Below are positions 18,886-27,661 of a DNA stretch of 64,000 nucleotides, piece by piece. Source of the DNA: Rhizobium viscosum (GTDB lineage Bacteria; Pseudomonadota; Alphaproteobacteria; Rhizobiales; Rhizobiaceae); the NCBI RefSeq assembly GCF_014873945.1, contig NZ_JADBEC010000002.1, positions 744,001 through 808,000 of the forward strand, written 5' to 3'. The translations under genes were made by a program, and so were the position numbers. The notes below the pieces were generated by a model. It saw only the letters and a list, made by a program, of their open reading frames with translations, did no database searches and had not been told where the DNA came from. Every line of letters begins with the position of its first letter. Within the stretch, counting starts at the first letter, position 1.

Positions 18886-19419
18886 ATGGAGACGATAGAA
18901 ACTGACCGACTTGTGCTGAGAAATTTCCAAGGGGGAGATGCTGCCGATCTGTTCGCGTACTTACACAGGCCACGGGCAAGCTGTTTCTTCTCACTGACGC
19001 TTGAGACCATGGAAGCAGCAGCGGTCGAGGTAAGAAAACGAGGCAAAAGCGACGATCACATCGCCGTATGCTTGAAGGAAACGAACAAGCTCATTGGCGA
19101 CGTGTTCGCCATCCCCGAAGAGGATACGTTCTCTGTCGGCTGGAATTTTAACGCGGACTTTAGCGGAGCGGGATTCGCCTCAGAGGCCGCGTACGCATTA
19201 TTTGCTTATCTCTTCAACGTTAAGGGAGCTCGCCGTCTTTACGCATACGTCGAAGACCATAACGCGGCCTCGCAGCGTCTATGTGAACGTCTGGGAATGC
19301 GCCAGGAGGGATTATTCAAGGAATTTGTGTCGTTCCATAAGAACGAAGTTGGCGATCCTATCTTCGAGAATACGATGCAGTACGCGATCTTGCGAAAAGA
19401 GTGGCACTCATGCGATTGA
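18886..19419 (+). CDS. GNAT family N-acetyltransferase (RimJ/RimL-like)
   Basis: A 177-residue acetyltransferase of the RimJ/RimL type. The N-terminus ETDRLVLRNFQGGDAADLFAYL is characteristic, and the acetyl-CoA region appears as FSGAGFASEAAYALFAYLF followed by AYVEDHNAASQRLCERLGMRQEG. It transfers an acetyl group to an amine, either a protein N-terminus or a small molecule; the substrate is unknown. It stands between the AraC gene and the lipid operon and is not tightly coupled to either. Confidence 0.88.
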   Translation: METIETDRLVLRNFQGGDAADLFAYLHRPRASCFFSLTLETMEAAAVEVRKRGKSDDHIAVCLKETNKLIGDVFAIPEEDTFSVGWNFNADFSGAGFASEAAYALFAYLFNVKGARRLYAYVEDHNAASQRLCERLGMRQEGLFKEFVSFHKNEVGDPIFENTMQYAILRKEWHSCD

Positions 19420-19550
19420 CCAGGGATGTGCCTGGGAGCCGAACGCCCTGTCTACGCCTTTCGGCTGAAAACTCGCAAAGCGCCTTCCTTCCGCCGATGA
19501 TAATGCTAGAGTTTCCGTTAGTGATCCGGCTAACATCAACAGAGCGGTGA

Positions 19551-20195
19551 ATGAAGGCTTTGCCTACAAAGGTCGCGGCGACGGTGATCGTACTGTTCGC
19601 ACGCGCGGTCACGGCGGTCCGCGCCGTGTGGCCCGAGGATGGGCTGCCTTCCCGACCCTGCGTTTATTATGCCAACCACTCCAGCCATGGCGATTTCGTT
19701 CTGGTCTGGACGGTATTGCCGCCAAGACTGCGCCATCGGGCCCGTCCGGTCGCAGGGGCCGAATACTGGCTGAAGTCCTGGCTCAATCGCTTCATCGGCA
19801 GAGATGTCTTCAATGCGGTGCTGATCGCAAGGGATCGGGACAAGCGGACGGAAGATCCTGTCACGCAGATGGCCTCGGCCATCGATGCAGGTTCGTCCCT
19901 CATTCTCTTCCCGGAGGGCACACGAAACCAGTCCGATGCGCGGCTCCTCCCGTTCAAAAGCGGCATTTTCCATCTGGCAGTGGCGCGCCCTGACGTCGAT
20001 CTCGTGCCGGTCTGGATCAGCAATCTGAACCGCGTCATGCCAAAGGGCGAGATCGTTCCGATACCGCTGATCTGCACAGTTTCCTTCGGCAGTGCTTTGC
20101 AGATCGCGCCGGGCGAAGACAAGGATGTTTTTCTCGAACGGATGCAGGCCGCGCTCCTGGCACTGTCTCCGAACATTGCAGGCGGTGGGGAATGA
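19551..20195 (+). CDS. 1-acyl-glycerol-3-phosphate acyltransferase (PlsC-like)
   Basis: A 214-residue acyltransferase. The catalytic NHSSHGD (HX4D) motif lies near residue 44, and the substrate-binding FPEGTRN block near residue 121. The family transfers an acyl chain to lysophosphatidic acid at the inner membrane. It is the first gene of four that overlap end to start, followed by CdsA-like, small membrane and CDP-alcohol transferase proteins. This gives a complete branch from lysophosphatidate to a CDP-activated lipid. It is probably a second, specialised copy rather than the housekeeping gene. Confidence 0.88.
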   Translation: MKALPTKVAATVIVLFARAVTAVRAVWPEDGLPSRPCVYYANHSSHGDFVLVWTVLPPRLRHRARPVAGAEYWLKSWLNRFIGRDVFNAVLIARDRDKRTEDPVTQMASAIDAGSSLILFPEGTRNQSDARLLPFKSGIFHLAVARPDVDLVPVWISNLNRVMPKGEIVPIPLICTVSFGSALQIAPGEDKDVFLERMQAALLALSPNIAGGGE

Positions 20196-21139
20196 GTGGT
20201 GCGAATTCCGATCTTATGACGCTCGTAGCTGGGATCTTCGGCGTGCTCATCATTGCGTCAGTCATCGGTTACATATTGCAGCAGCGCCTCTCGCCGAACG
20301 GTTCGAATGCGGCTGTCGAAAATCTCAACGCGCGGATAAAGGCGTGGTGGGTCATGGTCATCCTGATCGGCATTGCTTTCATAGCAGGCCGCATCGGTGT
20401 CCTGATCTTGTTTGGCTTTTGCTCATTTGCAGCGCTTCGCGAATTCGTAACCCTCATCAATACAAGAAGGGCCGATCACTGGGCGCTTGCGGCAGCCTTC
20501 TTCGTCGTCGTTCCGATCCAGTATTTTCTGCTCTGGGCTGAACAATACGGCATCTTTTCGATCTTCATTCCGGTCTATGCCTTCCTGCTGATGCCGATCA
20601 TCTCGGTACTCCGAGGCGATACGGAGCGTTTTCTCGTCCGCATCGCCGAAGTACAGTGGGCTCTGATGATCTGCGTCTTCTGCGCTTCCCATGTGCCGGC
20701 TCTGCTGACGCTGAAGATACCGGGATACGAGGGCCGCAATGTGCTGCTGATCGCCTTCCTGGTGATCGTCGTCCAGCTGAGCGATGTCCTGCAATATGTC
20801 TGGGGCAAATTGTTCGGTCGCACAAAGATTGCGCCAAGACTTTCGCCGTCGAAAACGGTCGAGGGCTTTGTCGGCGGCGTCATCAGCGCGACGCTGATTG
20901 GAACGGGCCTCTGGTGGATTACACCATTCGCACCGCTTCAGGCCGGTCTTCTCGCCTTGGTCATCACGCTGATGGGCTTCTTCGGTGGCCTGGTGATGTC
21001 GGCGATCAAACGCGACCGCGGTGTCAAGGATTGGGGCAATCTCATCGAAGGCCACGGCGGATTGATCGACAGGCTGGATTCCGTCGTCTTCTCGGCACCC
21101 ATCTTCTTCCATCTTACCCGCTACTGGTGGTCGCTCTGA
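20192..21139 (+). CDS. Phosphatidate cytidylyltransferase (CdsA-like)
   Basis: A 315-residue membrane enzyme that makes CDP-diacylglycerol from phosphatidate and CTP. The C-terminal signature SAIKRDRGVKDWGNLIEG followed by HGGLIDRLDS fits the family pattern completely, including the metal-binding Asp residues. About eight hydrophobic segments precede it. The start overlaps the acyltransferase stop (ATGA) and the stop overlaps the next start by one base, so the operon is translationally coupled. It supplies the activated lipid for the downstream transferase. Confidence 0.92.
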   Translation: MSGANSDLMTLVAGIFGVLIIASVIGYILQQRLSPNGSNAAVENLNARIKAWWVMVILIGIAFIAGRIGVLILFGFCSFAALREFVTLINTRRADHWALAAAFFVVVPIQYFLLWAEQYGIFSIFIPVYAFLLMPIISVLRGDTERFLVRIAEVQWALMICVFCASHVPALLTLKIPGYEGRNVLLIAFLVIVVQLSDVLQYVWGKLFGRTKIAPRLSPSKTVEGFVGGVISATLIGTGLWWITPFAPLQAGLLALVITLMGFFGGLVMSAIKRDRGVKDWGNLIEGHGGLIDRLDSVVFSAPIFFHLTRYWWSL

Positions 21140-21534
21140 TGCCCGTCGTGCTGCAGCGTCTTCTGCGCAGTGGAGTGGTGCATGTCCTGTTTGCCTTTCT
21201 GGCGATGGGCAGCTGGGCCGTCTTCGCCAATCGCGCTCACGCCATGCCGGCGCCGCTTTATGCCGGTCTCGTGCAGGGGACGATTTCCGCCGCCCTGACG
21301 CTTTTCCTGAAATCGGTGATCGACTGGCTTTCCATGCGCTTCAGCGGTTCAACACGATTTTGGGCGCCGCCGCTGATTGCCTGCCTTGGCTCGGCCAGCA
21401 TTCTCGTGGCGATCCATGCTGCGAGCGGTACACCGGAGATATTCCGGACCATCGCGCTGCCGCTGCTGGTGTCAACGACTTATGCAGCGATCTACAATTA
21501 TTCGATCTCCGCAAGACGAGGTTTCGACACATGA
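21139..21534 (+). CDS. Small integral membrane protein in lipid operon
   Basis: A 131-residue protein with about four hydrophobic segments; no catalytic motif was recognised. It begins at the ATG sharing one base with the CdsA-like stop and ends overlapping the next start (ATGATG). Tight coupling to CdsA-like and CDP-alcohol transferase genes suggests it is an accessory or transport partner in making the same lipid. The function is unknown. Confidence 0.75.
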   Translation: MPVVLQRLLRSGVVHVLFAFLAMGSWAVFANRAHAMPAPLYAGLVQGTISAALTLFLKSVIDWLSMRFSGSTRFWAPPLIACLGSASILVAIHAASGTPEIFRTIALPLLVSTTYAAIYNYSISARRGFDT

Positions 21535-22172
21535 TGGAGACAGGAGACAGGAGACCTCTGGCGAGCCGCAATACCCGCTGGGCGGGCGCAATTGCCCGAT
21601 GGATGGCCGCGCGGGCCATCACGCCGAACCAGATCTCGCAAGCCAGCATACTGGCGGCAGCAATCGCCGGCGGCACTTTCTATCTAGCGGGTCAGACAAC
21701 GGGTTTGCCACGTGCCGGCTACCTGCTGCTGGCCGTTCTATTCTGCCAGGCGCGCCTTCTTTGTAATTTGTTCGACGGCATGGTCGCCGTCGAAGGTGGA
21801 AAGGGAGAGGCTGACGGTCCGTTCTGGAACGAGTTCCCGGATCGCATCGCCGACCTGATGATATTCGCCGGCGTCGGTTATGGCATCGACATGCCGGGAC
21901 TCGGCTGGGCGGCCGGTGCCTTCGCCGTGTTGACAGCCTATGTCCGGGAACTCGGCCGCGCCACCGGCAATCCCAGCGATTTCTCCGGCCCGATGGCCAA
22001 GCAGCACCGGATGGCGACGATCACGGCGGCGGGATTGGCATCCCTTCTCGAGCCGTTATGGAGCGGGCAGAACCAGATCCTGACGATCGGTCTCTGCGTA
22101 ATAGCGGTGGGAGCAGCCCTCACAACGATCCGTCGCTCGAAGACATTGGTAATGCGCCTCAAGCGTCGCTGA
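21531..22172 (+). CDS. CDP-alcohol phosphatidyltransferase family, variant motif
   Basis: A 213-residue membrane protein of the CDP-alcohol phosphotransferase superfamily. Enzymes of this family move a phosphatidyl group from a CDP-lipid to an alcohol, using the motif DxxDGxxAR...GxxxDxxxD. Here the motif reads NLFDGMVAV (79-87) then GPFWNEFPD (96-104). The first and third Asp are Asn, and Arg is Val, while Asp82 and Asp104 remain. This is either a distinct subfamily or a weakened enzyme. It overlaps the preceding gene by four bases. The alcohol acceptor, such as inositol, glycerol phosphate or another, is unknown. Confidence 0.78.
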   Translation: MMETGDRRPLASRNTRWAGAIARWMAARAITPNQISQASILAAAIAGGTFYLAGQTTGLPRAGYLLLAVLFCQARLLCNLFDGMVAVEGGKGEADGPFWNEFPDRIADLMIFAGVGYGIDMPGLGWAAGAFAVLTAYVRELGRATGNPSDFSGPMAKQHRMATITAAGLASLLEPLWSGQNQILTIGLCVIAVGAALTTIRRSKTLVMRLKRR

Positions 22173-22572
22173 CGAGGTGACCATAGGGTCGACGTCAGAT
22201 CCCTGCGGGGAGGAATTGGACGAGGGGTCACATCCTCATGTGTGGTGAAACCGGCCTGTGACGCCTTGCGGGACACTCGGCAAGATCGTCACGCTCTCCA
22301 GACCGCAGAAATATACAAACTACTTCGTAGCAACCTTAAGTAGGGAATCGGCCTTGCGCGTTTGTTTCAGGCAGTTCCTCTGATTATCCATGAGTATTGC
22401 CTGTTTAAGTTATACTGAATTTATTATTAACCATCTTCCTTCATCTTGTTTTCTGCGAGTGTCGCCGCCGAAAACAAAGAAGAAGTGAACCCAACGGCAC
22501 TCCGGATTTCGCTCATTTTTCGCAGCCTTGCGAGCTCTACATCGCGGGGGTCGCTACATCTGGAGGACTGCA
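22173..22572. other. Intergenic stretch before the chemoreceptor
   Basis: A 400-bp stretch, AT-rich at about 22371-22440, that separates the lipid operon from the chemoreceptor gene and must hold the latter's promoter. GGAGG at 22562-22566 sets the chemoreceptor start. No terminator or RNA was recognised. Confidence 0.45.
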
Positions 22573-24495
22573 ATGAATTTTCGATTTCGTATCGGAACTC
22601 GTCTGTATGCGGGTTTTGGTTTTCTGCTTCTGTTGATGATCGGACTGACACTCTTTTCGGTCTCGAAGATGAATGACGTCAACTATGATCTGATGCAGAT
22701 CAACGAGGTGAACAGCGTCAAGCAACGCTTCGCCATCAACTTCCGCGGCAGCGTTCACGATCGTTCGATTGCGATCCGCGATGTCGTGTTGCGCGAAGAC
22801 CCGGCTGGGCGCCAGGCGGCAATCGATCTGATCGCCAAGCTTGCGACGACTTATGCGGAAAACGAGCAGAAGATGAACGCCATGATCTCGGTGCCGGGCG
22901 CGGCCACCGAGCCCGAAAAGGCGATCGTTGCGGAAATCGCCGATATCCAGGCGAAGACCAATCCGGTTGTCGCTGATATCATTGCCCGCCAAATGGCCAA
23001 CGATGGCGTTCAGGCCAAGAAGATCCTGCTCGATCAGGCGGCGCCGCTCTTCGTCAGCTGGCTCAAGGCCATCAACAAATTCATCGACTATCAGGAAAAC
23101 TTGAACAAGTCGGTCGGTGGTAACGTCAGCAGCGTCGTCGCAGGCTTCCAGACGCTGGCGCTCGGTTCGCTGGGTTGCGCGGTGCTTCTTGCCGTTACGG
23201 CCGCATTCCTGGCGACCCGGTCGATTACCTTGCCTATGGCGAAGCTCCAGCTTGCCCTCATACGCATGGCTGAAGGCAATACCGAGAGCACCGGCAATCT
23301 CGAAGCACGCAGCGACGAAGTTGGCGATCTGGCCAAGGCTGTCGGTGCGGTGCGTGACGCGGTAACCGCAGAGGCAGAGGCGCGTGCCGAAGCCGATGCC
23401 CGACGTGCCGCCAGTGAGAATGCGCAGCTCGAGGCAACAGCGGCAGAGCGCGAGGCACTGTCGTCGCAAACCAACGATGCAGTGCGTCAGCTTGGGCATG
23501 CTCTCGAAGAGATGGCGGCCGGCAATCTCGACATCCGTCTCGACAGGCCTTTTGCGGCGTCGCTGGACATGCTGCGCGTCAACTTCAACAATTCCGTCCA
23601 ACAGCTTCAGATAGCCTTGCAAACCATCAGCGAAAACGCGCTTTCAATTGATGCGGGCGCCCGAGAAATCAGCGATGGTTCCAACGATCTTGCGCGGCGG
23701 ACAGAGCAGCAGGCGGCATCGATCGAACAGACCGCTGCGGCACTTGACGAAATCTCGACGACTGTCCAGGACTCCACTCGTCGCGCCGAAGAGGCCGGCA
23801 GCCTTGTTGCCAGAACACGGGCTAACGCCGAGCGATCGGGCGAAGTCGTCAGGCGCGCCGTCTCAGCGATGAGCCAAATCGAAGGTTCTTCCAACGAGAT
23901 CAACAACATCATCAGCGTTATCGACGATATCGCCTTCCAGACCAACTTGCTTGCGCTGAATGCCGGTGTTGAAGCTGCCCGTGCAGGAGAGGCCGGCAAG
24001 GGTTTTGCGGTTGTCGCGCAAGAAGTTCGCGAGTTGGCGCAGCGCTCCGCCAACGCAGCCAAGGAGATCAAGCAGTTGATCAGCAATTCCGGCGATCAAG
24101 TGCGCTCTGGCGTCACGCTCGTCGGCGAAACAGGAACGGCTCTGAGCGAGATCGTCAGCGAGGTGCAGGAGATCAACCGGCATGTCAGTTCGATTGTCGA
24201 GGCCGCGAAGGAACAGTCGACCGCATTGAAAGAAATCAATGCGGCTGTGAATTCGCTCGATCAGTCGACGCAGAAGAATGCGGCAATGGTGGAAGAGACA
24301 TCCGCCGCCAGCCACAAGCTTGCCGATGAAGCCAGCTCACTCACAGGCCAATTGTCCAAGTTCCGCTTCCAAGGCTCCGGCGGACAGGTGGTCTCCCATA
24401 GAACGCCGCAGCGCAACGCGCCGGTCGCAATTGTTCGCAAGGTGGCATCCGCCTTTGGCGGTGGCGCGGCAGCCGAAGAATGGCGGGAGTTTTAA
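22573..24495 (+). CDS. Methyl-accepting chemotaxis protein
   Basis: A 640-residue chemoreceptor. It has an N-terminal transmembrane segment (about residues 10-32), a four-helix periplasmic ligand domain, a second transmembrane segment (about 195-215), a HAMP domain and a long cytoplasmic signalling coil. The hairpin tip carries IDDIAFQTNLLALNAGVEAARAGE, the CheA/CheW contact. The C-terminus ends EWREF, fitting the x-[aromatic]-xx-[aromatic] pentapeptide that tethers CheR/CheB. It therefore probably serves as a high-abundance, self-adapting receptor. The ligand is unknown. Methylation-helix regions rich in Glu/Gln are present. Confidence 0.92.
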   Translation: MNFRFRIGTRLYAGFGFLLLLMIGLTLFSVSKMNDVNYDLMQINEVNSVKQRFAINFRGSVHDRSIAIRDVVLREDPAGRQAAIDLIAKLATTYAENEQKMNAMISVPGAATEPEKAIVAEIADIQAKTNPVVADIIARQMANDGVQAKKILLDQAAPLFVSWLKAINKFIDYQENLNKSVGGNVSSVVAGFQTLALGSLGCAVLLAVTAAFLATRSITLPMAKLQLALIRMAEGNTESTGNLEARSDEVGDLAKAVGAVRDAVTAEAEARAEADARRAASENAQLEATAAEREALSSQTNDAVRQLGHALEEMAAGNLDIRLDRPFAASLDMLRVNFNNSVQQLQIALQTISENALSIDAGAREISDGSNDLARRTEQQAASIEQTAAALDEISTTVQDSTRRAEEAGSLVARTRANAERSGEVVRRAVSAMSQIEGSSNEINNIISVIDDIAFQTNLLALNAGVEAARAGEAGKGFAVVAQEVRELAQRSANAAKEIKQLISNSGDQVRSGVTLVGETGTALSEIVSEVQEINRHVSSIVEAAKEQSTALKEINAAVNSLDQSTQKNAAMVEETSAASHKLADEASSLTGQLSKFRFQGSGGQVVSHRTPQRNAPVAIVRKVASAFGGGAAAEEWREF

Positions 24496-24509
24496 GATAG
24501 AGGCTGCCA

Positions 24510-24660
24510 CCGCCCAGAGACACAGATTCGCCCAGGAATTCACCAAGGGCGTCGTCAACAAGGTCGACGCCAATGCGAAGAAGGTCGCCATCAAGCATGA
24601 GGACCTGAAGAGCCTTGATATGCCAGCGATGACGACGGTCTTCCGCAAACGGTCGGCGCG
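24510..24660 (+). pseudogene. Decayed CusF-like copper-binding protein fragment
   Basis: In one plus-strand frame the translated segment FTKGVVNKVDANAKKVAIKH followed by EDLKSLDMPAMTTVFR matches the core of periplasmic CusF-like copper/silver-binding proteins, including the Met residues of the DMPAMT motif. There is no signal peptide, no convincing own start, and after FRK the family's C-terminal strand is lost; no other frame restores it. The frame is continuous with sequence antisense-unrelated to the receptor gene. It is best read as a remnant of a deleted copper-resistance gene. Confidence 0.65.
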
Positions 24661-24767
24661 CCCAACCGCCATTGCATTGCAACGGCGGTTGAAGATTGAT
24701 TATCGCAGAGTCCGACCGGGGTGCAGCCTGTCGAGACAGGGCCCGATGCTACGCTCAGACGGGTGAG

Positions 24768-26246
24768 CTATATGCTCAAGCACAAATATTTAATCTCGAC
24801 GTAGTCATCGAGACCATATTTCGAGCCTTCGCGGCCCTGGCCCGATTGCTTGATACCGCCAAACGGAGCGACCTCTGTCGTAATGAGCCCTGTATTGATA
24901 CCAACCATGCCGTACTCCAGTGCTTCTGCCACGCGAAAAACTCTCGATAGGTCTTTCGCATAGAAGTAGGAGCCCAGGCCGTACTCGGTGTTGTTGGCCA
25001 TGGCGATCACCTCCTCTTCTGTGTCGAAACGAAAGAGCGGTGCGATCGGGCCGAATGTTTCCTCCCGCGCGATCTTCATATTGGACTTCACGCCCGTAAG
25101 AATCGTCGGCTGGAAAAACAAGCCACCGAGCGCATCGCGCTTTCCTCCGACCGGAACAGACGCACCTTTGTCCAGCGCATCCGCAATATGCTCTTCCACC
25201 TTCACCATCGCCTTCTCAGCGATGAGAGGACCGGTATTGACCCCCGGCTCGAAACCATCGCCGACCTTCATGGCGGAAACTTTTGCCGCAAGCTTTTCGG
25301 CGAAAGCGTCGTAGACACTCGACTGCACATAAAGCCGGTTTGCACAGATGCAGGTCTGGCCGTTGTTGCGATATTTCGAGACCATGGCGCCCTCAACCGC
25401 CGCATCCAGATCAGCATCGTCGAAAACGATGAAGGGCGCATTGCCACCGAGTTCCATTCCCAGTTTCAAGACCTTGTCCGCGCCTTGACGCATCAGTATC
25501 TTCCCGACGCCGGTTGAGCCGGTGAAGGTCAGCTTCCGCACCTTGTCGTTCTCGGTGAACTCCTTGCCGATAGCCGAGGCATCTTGCGACGTTACGACGT
25601 TCAGGACGCCAGCCGGCAATCCCGCACGCTCGGCAAGCAAGGCTAGCGAAAGAGCCGATAGCGGCGTTTCGGCAGCCGGCTTCGAGACCACGGCGCAACC
25701 TGCCGCGATTGCTGGCGCAAGCTTACGAGCCAGCATGGCGTTCGGAAAGTTCCACGGCGTAATGGCCGCAACGACACCGACTGGCTGCTTGATGACAATG
25801 AGGCGCTTGTCCTGCTGGTGTGCGGGAATGGTGTCGCCATAGACGCGCTTGGCTTCCTCGCCGAACCACTCGACATAGGCGGCTCCGGAAAGTATCTCGC
25901 CTTTCGCCTCAGCGATAGGCTTGCCCATTTCCATGGTGAGGATCGCAGCAAGGTCGTCGGCATTGGCGACCAAAAGGTCATGCAGTTTGCGCAGCACCGC
26001 GGCCCGCTCCTTGCCGGTCCTCTTCGCCCATTGCTTCTGGGCCAGATAGGCAGCGTCTATGGCGCGCGCTGCCTCGGCGCGGTTCATGTCCGGTAACGTG
26101 GCGATCACGTCACCAGTCGAGGGATTGGTGACTTCGAATGTCTTTCCATGGTCGCTCGCACCGACCCAGATACCGCCGATGAGCGCCCTGTCAGTGACAA
26201 GCGATGGATCCTTCAGTTTTGACAGGATTTTTTCAGAAATGGTCAT
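24768..26246 (-). CDS. gabD: Succinate-semialdehyde dehydrogenase
   Basis: A 492-residue NAD(P)-dependent dehydrogenase that oxidises succinate semialdehyde to succinate, the last step of GABA use. Conserved blocks include AAITPWNFPNAM, the glycine motif FTGSTGVGK, the Glu in MELGGNAPFIVFDDAD and the catalytic Cys in NNGQTCICANR. It lies three bases after the aminotransferase GabT gene and is surely co-transcribed with it. It may also act on 4-aminobutanal or glutarate semialdehyde. The end is convergent with the CusF remnant. Confidence 0.93.
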   Translation of the reverse strand: MTISEKILSKLKDPSLVTDRALIGGIWVGASDHGKTFEVTNPSTGDVIATLPDMNRAEAARAIDAAYLAQKQWAKRTGKERAAVLRKLHDLLVANADDLAAILTMEMGKPIAEAKGEILSGAAYVEWFGEEAKRVYGDTIPAHQQDKRLIVIKQPVGVVAAITPWNFPNAMLARKLAPAIAAGCAVVSKPAAETPLSALSLALLAERAGLPAGVLNVVTSQDASAIGKEFTENDKVRKLTFTGSTGVGKILMRQGADKVLKLGMELGGNAPFIVFDDADLDAAVEGAMVSKYRNNGQTCICANRLYVQSSVYDAFAEKLAAKVSAMKVGDGFEPGVNTGPLIAEKAMVKVEEHIADALDKGASVPVGGKRDALGGLFFQPTILTGVKSNMKIAREETFGPIAPLFRFDTEEEVIAMANNTEYGLGSYFYAKDLSRVFRVAEALEYGMVGINTGLITTEVAPFGGIKQSGQGREGSKYGLDDYVEIKYLCLSI

Positions 26247-26249
26247 GGA

Positions 26250-27530
26250 TCAGGCCTCCGCAGCGCATTGCCGCATTGTCGTTTCGAGAATGCCGAGTGC
26301 CTCGTTGAAAACTCCGTCCTCGATGGTGATCGGCGCGAGAAAACGGATGACATTGCCGTAGATCCCGCAGGTCAGCAGGATCAGGCCTTTCTCCAGAGCC
26401 TTCTCGCGCACCCGGTTGGCGAAATCCGGATTGGGCTCTGTCGAGCCGGGGATGTTGAACTCAACGGCGTTCATGAAACCAGGGCCACGAATGTCAGCGA
26501 TCTGCGGCACGGCGTCGGTGAGCGACTGCAGGCTTTGCTTCAATCGGTTACCCAGTTGGGTTGCGCGCTCCGTCAATCCTTCTTCTTCGATCACATCCAG
26601 CACGGCATTGCCGGCAGCAACACCGATCGGGTTGCCTCCGTAGGTCCCGCCAAGACCACCCGGCCCCGGCGCATCCATGATCTCGGCACGACCCGTGACC
26701 GCAGCGATCGGAAATCCTCCACCAAGCCCCTTGGCCATCGTGGTGATATCAGCAACCACACCGAAATGCTCCATCGCAAAAAGCTTGCCCGTACGGGCAA
26801 AACCGGTCTGGACCTCGTCGGCGATCAGCAGGATGCCATGCTTGTCGGCGATCTCGCGCAGTCTTTGCATGAAGGCGCGCGGCACCTCATAAAAGCCGCC
26901 CTCCCCTTGAACCGGCTCGACGATAAAGGCCGCAACGCGACCGGGATCCACATCCGCTTTGAACAGCTTGTCCAGGACCGCAAGCGAAGCCTCCATCGTC
27001 TGGCCATGCAGTTCGACGGGGAATGGCACGTGAAAGACATCGGGCATCATTGCGCCAAACCCGGCTTTATAGGGAACGACCTTGCCGGTCAGTGTCATGC
27101 CCATGAAGGTGCGGCCATGGAATGCGCCGCTGAAGGCGATTACCGCGGAACGATTGGTTGCCGCGCGGGCAATCTTGACGGCGTTTTCCACCGCCTCGGC
27201 GCCGGTGGTGACAAAAATTGTCTTCTTCTTGAAATTACCGGGAACGGCGTCATTAAGGCGCTCCGCCAGGCGCACGTAATTTTCGTAGGGTACGACCTGA
27301 TGGCAGGTATGAGTGAACTTATCGAGCTGCTCCTTTACGGCAGCTATTACCTTCGGATGGCGATGACCGGTATTCACGACAGCGATGCCAGCCGCGAAGT
27401 CGATGTATCGGCGGCCTTCTACATCCCAGATTTCGGCATTTCGGGCATTGTCTGCATAGACCTGGGTGGTGACGCCGACCCCACGCGAAATCGCGTCGGC
27501 TCTGCGAGCGGCTATAGCCGAATTCGACAT
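26250..27530 (-). CDS. gabT: 4-aminobutyrate aminotransferase
   Basis: A 426-residue class-III aminotransferase that moves the amino group of GABA to 2-oxoglutarate. The PLP-lysine region reads ITTMAKGLGGGFPIAAV, and the cofactor Asp lies in LLIADEVQTGFARTGK. The N-terminus SNSAIAARRADAISRGVGV is typical of GabT. GGAGGA precedes the ATG. The gene is followed immediately by gabD, so the pair converts GABA to succinate. An upstream 131-bp gap separates it from the gamma-glutamyltransferase-like gene. Confidence 0.92.
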   Translation of the reverse strand: MSNSAIAARRADAISRGVGVTTQVYADNARNAEIWDVEGRRYIDFAAGIAVVNTGHRHPKVIAAVKEQLDKFTHTCHQVVPYENYVRLAERLNDAVPGNFKKKTIFVTTGAEAVENAVKIARAATNRSAVIAFSGAFHGRTFMGMTLTGKVVPYKAGFGAMMPDVFHVPFPVELHGQTMEASLAVLDKLFKADVDPGRVAAFIVEPVQGEGGFYEVPRAFMQRLREIADKHGILLIADEVQTGFARTGKLFAMEHFGVVADITTMAKGLGGGFPIAAVTGRAEIMDAPGPGGLGGTYGGNPIGVAAGNAVLDVIEEEGLTERATQLGNRLKQSLQSLTDAVPQIADIRGPGFMNAVEFNIPGSTEPNPDFANRVREKALEKGLILLTCGIYGNVIRFLAPITIEDGVFNEALGILETTMRQCAAEA

Positions 27531-27661
27531 TGTTGTTCCTCCAATTGACAGGGGATGGGTGGCGGGCGCTTTTCCTCGTCGCCCGAAACATTTTTCTGCA
27601 CGGCAACGGCTGCTGACGCCGCTGCATCAGGCTCTTTCAAGCAGCAAGAGCCCGGGGGCTA

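Noticed and set aside
26268..27548. A 426-residue plus-strand open frame opposite gabT
   Set aside because: Mirror frame of a clear aminotransferase; no recognisable motif.
27565..27590. CGGGCG/CGCCCG inverted repeat before gabT
   Set aside because: A 6-bp stem with a long loop in a GC-rich leader is likely to be chance; no U-tract in the gene's direction.
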